Source: Colias croceus
Taxonomy: Eukaryota > Arthropoda > Insecta > Lepidoptera > Pieridae
Length of the DNA stretch: 64,000 nucleotides
Assembly (NCBI RefSeq): GCF_905220415.1
Contig: NC_059565.1
Coordinates: 813,501 to 877,500, forward strand
Reading direction: 5' to 3'
Below the pieces are notes generated by a model, which ran no database searches, had not been told where the DNA came from, and worked only from the letters and a program-made list of their open reading frames with translations. Positions 44,601 to 56,600 of the stretch are shown here, in pieces (within the stretch, counting starts at the first letter, position 1; the number at the start of each line of letters is the position of its first letter). Position numbers and translations under genes: made by a program.

Positions 44601-47600
44601 TTTTCAATACACCGCTTACTTTTTTTTTTATTCATCCACAAAATATAAACTTTCTTTTGAGACACCCTGTATAAATCTTTATTAACTAACTATTGTGTTT
44701 TATTTAGATACATATAAAGAATGGTCCTCATCTGAGACATTGGTATGCAATCATCCTTCCTACTAATATTGTAAATGCGAAAGTTTGCGAGGATGTGTGT
44801 GTGTGTGTTTGTTATTCTTTCACGCAAATACTACTGAACCGATTACAGTGAAAGCACACATATAGAGGGTAACTTGGATTAACACATAGGATAGGTTTTA
44901 TACCGAAAATCCCACGAGGACGGGAACTATGCGGGTTTTCCTTTGCAAACGCGGGCTGATATCTAGTCTAATAATTTTTAGATATCTCTTAAATCTTATC
45001 TAATAAGTCATTCCATTGTTTGTTTCAAAGAAAGTTTAAACATTATCTTCTAATTAGCATGATTGTTACGTAATAGTACAAGTGCCGCAGTCATATCTTG
45101 ATAATTATCTGCATAATAATGTGTGACTCACATCTCTCAATGATGTTCTTTTATAACATTATCAAATACCATCTGCACGCAGTTTCAACTGTGGACGAAC
45201 CTGCCTGCTCTCTCAAGAGTATATCTATAGCGTATCTATATATTATAGAGTATCTATAGTGTTATTCTGATGCATGATTTATTACTGCAAAGTTTCACGA
45301 ATTCCGTCCAGTATATCTCCAGTATCCATCCTCACAAACTGTCGCATTTATAATGTTATTTAGCTGTGCTCCGCGGTTTTACCGGCATTGCTCCGCTCCT
45401 GTTGGTTTTAGCGTTATAGCTTTTATAGCCTTATAGAAACACCGAAAGCATTTTTCAAATCGGACCAGTAGTTCCCGAGATTAGCGCGTTCAAACAAACA
45501 AACAAACTCTTCAGCTTTATAATATCATAAGTATAGATTTACATATTCGTGCGAATGGCGAGGCAAATAACTAACACGCATGTAAACAGTGCAATGGTAA
45601 AGTGTAAAGGTGTAGATAGGTTACCAACCAAAAACGGCTAATCATATGTGAATGAAACTTCGTATAGAGAGAGATTATTCTCTGAGCTTTATTCAAAACC
45701 TCGTACGAAACCTTGCTGTTAAACTAGTCAATTCTATCTTAACATTAATTTACACTTTTTATAATAAAGTAAAATTTATGTAACTTCTAAACACTGGTTG
45801 CTATCCTTGACATACATTCGCCTCTGGGTTTACTCATCGTTTGAATGTAATTGCATTTTTAACAGTAATTGCACGCTATCAAGGAGAGATGTATATTACT
45901 CGCTTTTCGCACGCGGTTTCGCTCGTGTGGTCAAAAGAAATTCGCATGGAAATAAGATGTTTCAACGCGGTAAAAAGTAGCCTCTACCCTCCTAACTATC
46001 TCCAGGTACAAAAATTATACAATAATAACGCCCCCTTGCGACGTGAAACAAAGACAAACAAACTGCACACTTTTATAGTATTCAAAAAGGATATTTATTA
46101 CCTTTTATAGTATAGGATTATAGAAGATATAGAAGTAAGGGACGTCAAATGAAGCGTTGGGAAGACGATCTGAAAAAAGTGGCCGGCTCAGAGTGGATGC
46201 GAACAGCGAGAAATAGAGAGAGATGGAAGTCTTTAGAGGAGGCCTTTGTCGAAAGACAAACTGTTAATTATTGAAACCCATTGATAGAAAAAGTAATTGT
46301 TTAAGAAAATTGTAAATATTATTGTAAAAGATACTAAAGTTGTAACTATTGTAAAATATTTAACAGTAATAAAGGCTTATTTTATTTTATTTTATTTTAT
46401 TTATTTATTTATAGTATAGGATTGGAGAAGGAATTTCATTTGCTAAGATTTATATTGACTAGCTACTGCTCGTGACTTCGTTTGTCAAACATTTATTCAC
46501 AGGAACACATAAACTCTTCAAATAATAATATAAGTAATTAGCTGCGCCGCGCGGTTTGCCTCCACTCCTGTTGGTCTTAGCGTGATGTTATATGGCCTTT
46601 GCCTTCCTCGATAATTAATGAACTATATAACACCGAAATAATTTTTCAAATGGGACCAGTAGTTCCTGAGATTAGCGCATTCAAACAAACAAACTCTTCA
46701 GATATATAGTATTATTTGTAATGGATAAAACTATTATGTCTAGCAACGTTATCGGTTATATTGTAACATGACCGTCGGCCATGACTTCTATTGCAATTAG
46801 TCATTCTTATGATATCGTGTTTAAACATCCTACATACATAGGTTGAATGAAATAATAAAGGCTTTGTTAATGATAATAAGAAAAATAGAACTAATTTATT
46901 ACTAGAATATTACAAACGCGAGATTTTATAATAATGTATGGATGTATGTTTGTTACTATTTCATGTGAAAACCATTGAAATGCATGTAGCTTACCTACCA
47001 TGTACGTATGTATGCTAAATTTCATTGTTATCGGTTCAGTAATATTTGCGTGAAATACACATACATCCATCCTGACAAACTTTCGCATTTATAATATTAG
47101 TAGGATAGGATTATTATTACCTACTAGCTGCTCTCCGCGGTTTTACCCGCGTTGCTCCGCTTCTGCTGGTCTTAGCGAGATGATATATCATATAATAATA
47201 TAGCCTTCCTCGATAAATGGACTATCTAACACCGAAAGAATTTTTCAAATCGGTCCCGTAGTTCTTGAGATTAGCGCGTTCAAACAAACAAACTCTTCAG
47301 CTTTATAATACATATTAGTATAGATTTATTGTGGTCAACATGGATAATGGATATGACTATAAGGTCCTAACTACTATGACTATGACGTCATTAATATTTA
47401 CACCTTCACTCCAATACTTTCCAGGTACCAAGTGAGTGTGCTAATCCTAACCTACTTCACATAGGTACATGACATATCACATACTACATCAGAACTGTAG
47501 TGCGCTACAAATAGTCATTTATAATGTATAGGCACATTACTTCGTCACTATATTACTGGTATTATAAGTTTGTTTGTCCTTCTTTCACGTCTCAACGGAG

Positions 47601-50600
47601 TGGTTTTATGGTATGATTTTTTTGCCTGGAGATAGTTAGGAAGCTAAAGGGTGATATAGACTACTTTTACCGCGGTGAATCATTTCATTCCTTGGCTACG
47701 CAGGTGGAAAACTAGTATTACCTAGTATAGATTTAATATTTAGAATTTACCATACGTAAATTTCATTCTAATGTATTCCAGGTACCAAGTGAGTGTGCTA
47801 ATCCTAACCTACTTCACATACATGACATATCACCTCACACGGAAACCGATCTCGGTGGTTAAGAGCATACTACATCAGAACTGTAGTGCGCTACCACCGC
47901 CTGATTTTGTGCCGGCAGACGATCAGTGGTGTAACTGGCCGCCTTTCAGTAAGTAAACTAAGAGCTAGCGCGCAAGAGCAACTTTTGTCTCCGCAAATAT
48001 TTTGTCTCTCCCATCAACTCTATGGGGAGTTGCGTCGCTACGTGCGCGCACTTTCTTACTAGCCCATTGAGTTGATGGGAGAGACAAAATAGTTGCGGAG
48101 ACAAAAGTTGCTCTTGCGCGCTAGCTCTTATTTATAACATAGGTATATTAATTCAATTGGACTACTTCTAGAAGCACTTTTGAATCGTCATAACATATTT
48201 TTAACATTTACCACCGATTCGGAAAGCAGTTTCTATGAAGAAGAACCGGCAAGAAACTCTATAGGTAGTTGCTCTTTTAAAATCATGTCAATATACAATT
48301 TAATTTTATATTGTACCTATATCTAAACTAAATACTTAACATAAGTATAATTCATAAAGGATTGTTTGATTTCACACAAAATAACGCAATACCTACATTT
48401 TACTTCATAGTCTAAATTAACTCCTTAAAAATGCTGAAAAACACGCTTATACTCATGTGATTATTGAATTATCACAGATCCTTGATAAGTGTACAAAATT
48501 TGAATGAAATCCGTTAAAACTTAAAAGTGGATCAAAATCTAGTCTAAAGGAGTCGGTTACATACAAACATACAGGAGAAGCCAATAAAGACGTGTTAAAT
48601 ATCATATTTTTGCGAAAAGTAAATTATATCATTTCTCACGATAAAGTCCTTACTGCATTATATCATCAATCATAGACAGAGTTATTTTAACATTAATTAT
48701 ATTGGTAAGAATTGTTACTCAAGTATTAATTTTATGGTTATGGACCGGATTAGGGTGCTATTCCAAAAATAATGTGCGAGGATGTTTAGCGAGGAATGTG
48801 TTTGTAAATAACCAATCATATCGCTTCATTTATCTTTAAAGTTGAAGTGTTTATCGTTTGAAGCGATACTATTGGTTATTTACAAACACATTCCTCGTTA
48901 CACATCCTCGCACATTATTGGTGGGAAAGCACCCTTAGCGACAAGTAAATAAAAATATTTTATAAAATATCACCATGGTATAGTTTAATTTCTAATTACA
49001 GACACAAATGACGCGAACACGCTTCTTGGAACGTTGGACTCTGCGTTTCTTTTCAGTTACGCAGCGGCCATGTTTGTTTCCGGTGAGTATAGTGCGGGCC
49101 AAATTATTTGGGACAATCTTTTTTTAATGATCTAATAGAAAATGAATAATGATATTAAGAATGAATGATTTCAGATACGTTTCTTGTTGATTTGATAATA
49201 AAATGTAATTTTTATAAAAAAAATAATGTTCCGAACCCGTTTTATTCACAATATCATGCTAAAGAGCTTTTTGCATTAAAAATTCTAACCCCGTAAACTC
49301 TTACAGGTATGATAGCTGAGCGAGTGGATCTTCGGTACTTTCTGTCACTCGGCATGATGTTCTCCGCGATCTTGTGTTATTTATTCGGTCTCGCGAAAAC
49401 ATTGAATATACACAACATATCTTATTATTTACTTGTACAGGTATGTATTGATTTACTGGCATATTTAAACCATTTTTTGATTATTATTTATAAGTACATT
49501 AATATGTTATTAATTCTCTTTTCAACTTTGTATCATTACACTTTTCTTAAAATCTGTTAATGTTAGGATTAGGATAATAACTTCTTTTAAGAATTTGAAA
49601 ATATTATAGCTTGTAGTATACAGACAATTTAATTTTTTTTGTGATATTTATTTATCGAAATTCTTTACTAAAATATCTCCCCTTTTTAAAAATGTAGTCC
49701 TCCGCCATCTCTTTTGGATAAACTCAAAAACGGTTGCCCCGAATTTCGTCGTATTTTCACCGATGCAAAGCGTATTTCTTGACGAAGCGAAGATATTATT
49801 ATATGTATAAGCGCTAAGGCAGAAGACATGGCTTCGAATCCTGCCTCTTGATAGATTTCTTTCTATTCTTTATAAAAATATAAATAAATCTATTTCAGGC
49901 AGGGGCTGGTGTAGCACAAACCACAGGTTGGCCGGGAACAGTAGCCATAGTAGGAAAATGGTTCGGTAACACGAAAAAGGGCTTGATTTTTGGCGTGTGG
50001 AACTCTCATACGTCACTAGGTAATATTTTGGGTGAGTATCATGTTTCTTTAGAATTGGAATAGTTTTTTTGCGTTGTTAATATTCGTTTTTAGAGGTATA
50101 TGAGTATGGCCGCCAAATATTGTACAATAACAGTCGTGAAATCGTAACACACCGTAACATACGTGACTGATAGTAACATACGTGATTTTGTTAAGCGTAG
50201 TGTACATTACAACTAATAATGCAGGAGATTTTTTTTACATTTCTGTTTTATATTGTTAATTAAATTATTTGATTAAATTACTTTAAAACTCAATAAAACA
50301 AATTTAAATATTAAAGAAAAAGTTTTATTTCTCAAATTTTGTATTTCTATAAGACTTACAAATGCAAGAATCATTCACAACTTATGATATTAATTACGAA
50401 TACGAATTATTATAGTAAAAAAGTTACTAACTTCCGAAACATATATAGTTTTTGAAGTGGGTTCTCTTTATGTAAAAAAGTAAATTTTTAACTTTAGATT
50501 CTCTAGTGAGTACTACCCCTAAGAGCCGCTCACGGATGTTACGTAACACAATAGTAACACATGGTATCATTCGTGAATAAAAATATGGTTGGACATAACC

Positions 50601-53600
50601 TAAAAAGCCTTTATTCGCCAAAGTATTGTAGTAATAAGACGCCGCATAGTTTTATTTGTTACTAGAATACTAAAGCTACACACATAATTTAAATAATATA
50701 GTAAATTTGTATTCTTACCTTGCATAATTCTCACTCAAAATTATAAAAATGTTGCGAAGCAAAAATGCCGACTACCTTTCGATTAACTTTGACAGTAACA
50801 AAATGGCGATTTTTTTTCTAAAGGTTGGCCAACATGTAAATCGGTGTTGCCACTACTTAAAAATATTTTTGTGGCTTGGATATCTAGTTATTTAGGGTGT
50901 TATTTTATGGTAACCGTGCGTGAAGTATCATTCGTGAAAAAAAGTGAGACATAGTTTTAAGTGAGTTTTATATTAATTTCTTTTATGTTATTTTTATTAG
51001 AACTTGTTAAAACTATCCACAAGTTTACAGAATAATTTAGAAATACCAAAATTTTACAGGTATCAATAGATTTTTGCATAATTTTGTGACTTCAAAGTGT
51101 GAGATGACTAAGTGGGACACATGATTTTAGTATGGAAAGGAAAATAAGCATTTCAAAAAAAAAAATATTGAGCTTGTTAAAGGCACTCAAAATTAATTTA
51201 AATTATTAATATAATGATAAATATAACATAGTGAAGCTGAAACTATTTAAAAACTACCATAATTACTATATAAAAAAATCTGGTGCTATATAAAATGACA
51301 AGGACATTTTTTTTTTCTTGAATGTACAATTTTTGGCGGCCATACTCATATATATTTATATCCCAAACCTACTTTTTTTTTCTTGAAATTAATTTAGTAT
51401 ATTTCGATATTACTGATATTCATCAAAGCGACACGTTACCTTATATGTATATATATTGGTGATATATTCAAAATTTAATAAATCTAGTATCTTCCTTATA
51501 AATTGATTACTTTATAAGGAAGTATATTTATTACTAGCTGTGCTCTGGGATTTTACCCGCATTGCTCCGCTCCTATTGTTCTTAGCCTGATGATATAATA
51601 TAGCCTATAGCCTTCCTCGATAAAGCTATCTAACACCGAAAGAATTTTTCGAATCGGACCAGTAGTTCCTGAGATTAGCGCGTTCAAACAAACAAACAAA
51701 CTCTTCAGCTTTATAGTATTAGTATATATTTGTCCGTCTTTCACGTCGCTGTAGAGCGATTTTATTGTATAGAGGCTAGAGAGTGTTATAGACCAACTTG
51801 TTCCAAAATCCAGTCCAATAGATGGCGTTTTAATAATAATGTGACTTGTGAAAAGTTTCGTTCACCACGCGAGCGAAGTCGCGGGTAACAACTAGTCAAT
51901 AATCTACAAATCTCTTACAGGTACAATAATGGCGGCAGAATACGTGGAACACGATTGGTCGCTATCTTTCATATACCCAGCTTTAGTTATGGGTATAATT
52001 GGATTCTTTGTGTTCCTGTTTCTCGCACCAGAGCCTAGGTGTGTGGGACTCAGTGTTGATCGGTCTTCGGTAAGTGTGGTACATATGTTAAAATTTATAA
52101 TAATAAAATTTATTTGATTTGATACTTTTTTGTGTCCGTACTTGCATTTGTAAAAATTAAAGTTGATAAGTCACTTTAGTAAGGAAAATGTAAGGCGCAA
52201 AGACAGGAATTGTTGTAAATGTGAGTAAATCAAATCATGCAACAATTAAAAGTTTATTTAAAAAAAATTTCGACCACAGAAAACACTCGCTTTAATTACC
52301 TACGTTATAAAGATATGACAAAATTTATTCACTTTCGCACAAATATTTTATAAAAGCTGCATCAAAATCGGGCCAGCAATTTATATATTTTTGTACTTTC
52401 AGCCAAGCAGACAGCCCCGAAGGTCGATAGATGAAGACGAACCCTCACAAGTTATAGTTGGTGATCAGGTTTGTGTCTTTTTATAAGAAAATCTTAATGG
52501 GCCACACATTGGGCAGCGTTGGCCCAACAAATGATCGTCGATGTTTGACCATTACGGCAATTATGAAACATTTAGAATGACGGCCGTTCATAGACATTTA
52601 GTCTCTACACTATCGTGATTGCATCGACTCGCCCAACATTGCCCAATGTGAAGAGAGCCCGTAATCATTTTTCACAACAAAATAATACATACAGTGCATG
52701 GCAATAATATTGGCACACTTTTTTTATTTAATTTTTTAATCACGACTTGGTTGAAATAAGCTTTATTTCTTCTAATAATTTTCATAACTAGTGCATCTAA
52801 TTGATTTGTATTTTTTTTCTGTCTAATTATTTACTTATCACGCACTTTATATTACTTTCCTTTTCCTTAATTTGGGTGATAAGGCCTTGCGACAGTTGTT
52901 ATTGTTTTGATTATTTTTAATTTTGTCTACAAAAAAAAAATGATTTTTGTCAATATTCGAATGCATCGATTTCTATACCTCATTCAACAGTTATGTTATT
53001 ATGATGCCTGTCATAATAATAATTGATTAAAAATTTCCAATTAATCATACATACACTTAAAACAACTTGAGTATGATATAAAATCAATCCATTATACGAG
53101 TATGGTAGTACTAAACACAATAACAGCTGTCCCAGAAATTAAGTAAAACATGCAAAATACTCAAACGGTTACTCAATTTTAAGTTGGTATTAAGTTTATG
53201 GCCTCTTCAGAGATCAATCTAACACTTACCAAACGATTACTGACAATAAAGACTCGATATTGCTTAGAAATCTGTCTGACAGATCCGACTAGATAATAAA
53301 AAATGAATTAGAGAAAAAGATATGTATTGACAAAGAAAATAACTATAAAGTCAAGTGAAATTAAGGCATTAAATAATAATAAAATAATGAATGTTCTGTC
53401 AAACAACCACTTAACTCTAACTCAAAGTTAAGTACCATTTGAGTATCGTTTGAGTACACTAAAATAACACAGCACTGTAATAATCGCATGTTTCGCAGAC
53501 GGCCAGCTTGCGGCCGAACCGGCATTCAGCCAACTCGCCACCGGTAAGTTTTCAAGTACACTTCTGGTAGAAATAAGGGAACAGTTTCAGAATTTCTGTA

Positions 53601-56600
53601 TGGTTAATGTTGTTGGGGAAATGGTACACTGTTTGTAAAAATACGTGTGTCACTCGGGGACTGGGGCGGTTGCGCTATTGCATGCTATGCCTTCAAGCCA
53701 CACCTCCGCCCGTCGGAGTGGGCAGCGTGAGGTTTTTTCGTTACGGAATTTCTGGATTCGGTCCCCGCGCTCAAGGCCCGCGATAGAAGCTATGCAATAA
53801 AAATAAGGGATCGTCGTAACGAATATTATTGCACACATACAAAAATATTTTTTTATGGTTAATGTTGTTAGGAACGTACATTATACATTATAGTAATAAC
53901 TAATTATTCCAATAGTTTTGGTTTAGTAAGGGAACAATTTATGTTAAAATATAAGGGTATATTGATTGACCAATTTTTTAATTAGTTGACCACACAGATT
54001 AATAAACTTATTTGTTAAGTAAATTGCAAAAATTAAATGTGTGTTGAGTGATGTCATGTAAATTACTTCAGAAGTTGCTTTGTTATTGTTAAGGTATTAG
54101 TAATACCGTTGTTAGAGAATACGTTACAAGGAGAAAATTGAAATTATTAAAAAAAAAATTTGGTGGGAGACCCTGTTCATCGTAGTTTTGATCGTAAATT
54201 TAAGCTTGTGTAATAAATTACCTTTTATGTGTACGTGTCGTAATTACATGTACATATTACAGTACCAAGAAGACGAACCGTCAGAAGAAACATCACTCCT
54301 TTCAAGGCGGCCGCGACAAACTAATGCCGTCTCGCTCACACGCGCGCTAGCTATACCGGGAGTTATAGAGTTCTCTCTTTCACTCTTCTTTGCTAAGCTC
54401 GTGAGCTACACGTTTCTGTATTGGCTCCCGTTGTATATAAATTCGTCAAGTGAGTATATTTTGATTTGATATTTATTTATGTTAAGCACTGTATTCATCC
54501 TACGAATGTTATTAATTTATTATTATTTTTATAAATGCGAAAGTTTGTATGTTTGTTTGTTATTCCTTCACGCAAAAACTGCTGAACCGATTTTCATGAA
54601 ATTTGATTCACTGGGTGACTTGGATTCACTCATAGGATAGTTTTTATCTCGCAAATTATTTGTTCATTTTAACGGTATTTTGGTAATTTGCGATTCATTT
54701 CTATACTTAATATTATAAAGAAGAAAGGTTTGTAATTGTGTAATTATGTATGTATGTATGGTTTTCACGCATAAACTACTGGACTGATTTCAAAAATTCT
54801 TTCACCATTAGAAAGCTGCATCTTCACTGAGCAACATAGGCTAGGTTTTATCCAGGAAATCCCACGGGAACGGGAACTATGCGGGGTTTTTTTTGAAAAC
54901 GGGGGCGAAGCCGCAGGCGGAAAGCTAGTTTGTTATATAGATGATAATATTTTATATTTATTGGCAATAGTATTTTTGTACTTATATCTGTGGTGTATAA
55001 ATAATATTGTACACTTCTAGCCGCACTAACACCCCGACAATCCGGTGAACTTAGCACTGCGTTTGACGTGGGCGGAGTGGTTGGTGCTATAGTGGCCGGA
55101 GTGTTAGCAGACGCAGCCGGGTGTCCAGCGCTAGTGTGCACCGCTTTCTATGCGTTATGTGCGCCTACGGTAAGTTATATGGTTTTTTTTTTTGGGAAAA
55201 AATAATGTGTGTACTTATGTACACGCGTTAGAAGTTATACTTTATACAACTTGAACATAGTTATCAATTTTCATACCACCTACAACTAACTTCATGCTGT
55301 TAAATTTATGTGTCGGTGTGCGCGCGCATCGTAAAAATTCACTCTCATCATTTTTCTCCATCGCGCCAAAAGAAGTATAACTTCAAAAATTATGCGGGTA
55401 GTTTGAAGTACATATACACTATACGGGGTATCTCATAAGTGTGCAGTGAAAATGTAGGATTTGGTAGGGTGCTATTTAGTATTTACTGAATATATTGTAT
55501 AAGATGTCTTGTTGATTTTTGAAGTGAAACTTCTTTATCGGGATTGGAAAAAAATTTAGTGTAACATTTTTTCGTTACGCGTGACATTTTTCCGTTACGC
55601 GCCATCTTTTTCTTATCCCTACCACGCGTGATTCGACGTATTTCTGTAAAGTTTCATAGTAAATTGGTTTTTGAAAATAAGGTCATAAAGAAGTTTCACT
55701 TCTTAAGTGTGTACACTAGATCACGCACACATTTTTTTTTATATAATATCAAATATGTATGTATGTATGTATGTCTTGATGGTAGTTTTTAAATATACAA
55801 GGTGTAAGGTGTAAGGGTTTAAATATACAAAATTTAAAATTAAGATCTAGATATTAAACCAAAGGTTGAATTATTATTGTCAAATAAAATAAAAATAATA
55901 TTATTCATTTGAAAATGTCTTAAAAATTTCCTAAATCGTAAACACCGCCAGAATCAATGCACTTGTGTGCGTGCGCGTATCGCCAAATTTATGTGTGTGC
56001 TAACTTCTACCTATCTAGGTTGTTGAACTGAATTGTGCTTTTGTAATGTCAACACGTTCGCTTTTTAGTGGCGGACAGGAATGAAATCTAATTTAAAAAA
56101 AAAACGTTTTTTTTTTCATTAGATCTAAAATGTTATCGATTCTGAACCATTTCTGAAAATTTGGCCGATCATTGAAAACTAACCCTGTATGTACTTATGC
56201 TTTTCAATAAAAAATACTTTTTATTTTATTTCCCAGCTCCTTCTCTACCAATGGTGGGGAGCTACATCGTACGTGTTGAATGTAACACTATTGGTGATTG
56301 CCGGCGTGTTGGTGAACGGGCCGTACGCTCTCATCACCACCGCTGTTAGCGCGGAGCTTGGTGAGTGATGAAATGTGATGATGAAGATTTTTTGTAATTT
56401 TTAGGTGTTTTTTGTGTGTTGGGTGACAGGGTTAGAGATGGGTGATTGATGAATTTGCGAAAATAGATATTTAAAAGTGAAACTTTTATTACATCGTCTC
56501 AAACTTTTTGGTCTGTGTAGCGCATGTCGCGTGACGCACGATACGTACGATAATTATCGTACAAATACGATAATTTTTAGTTAAATGTCTATAGTGTGAA

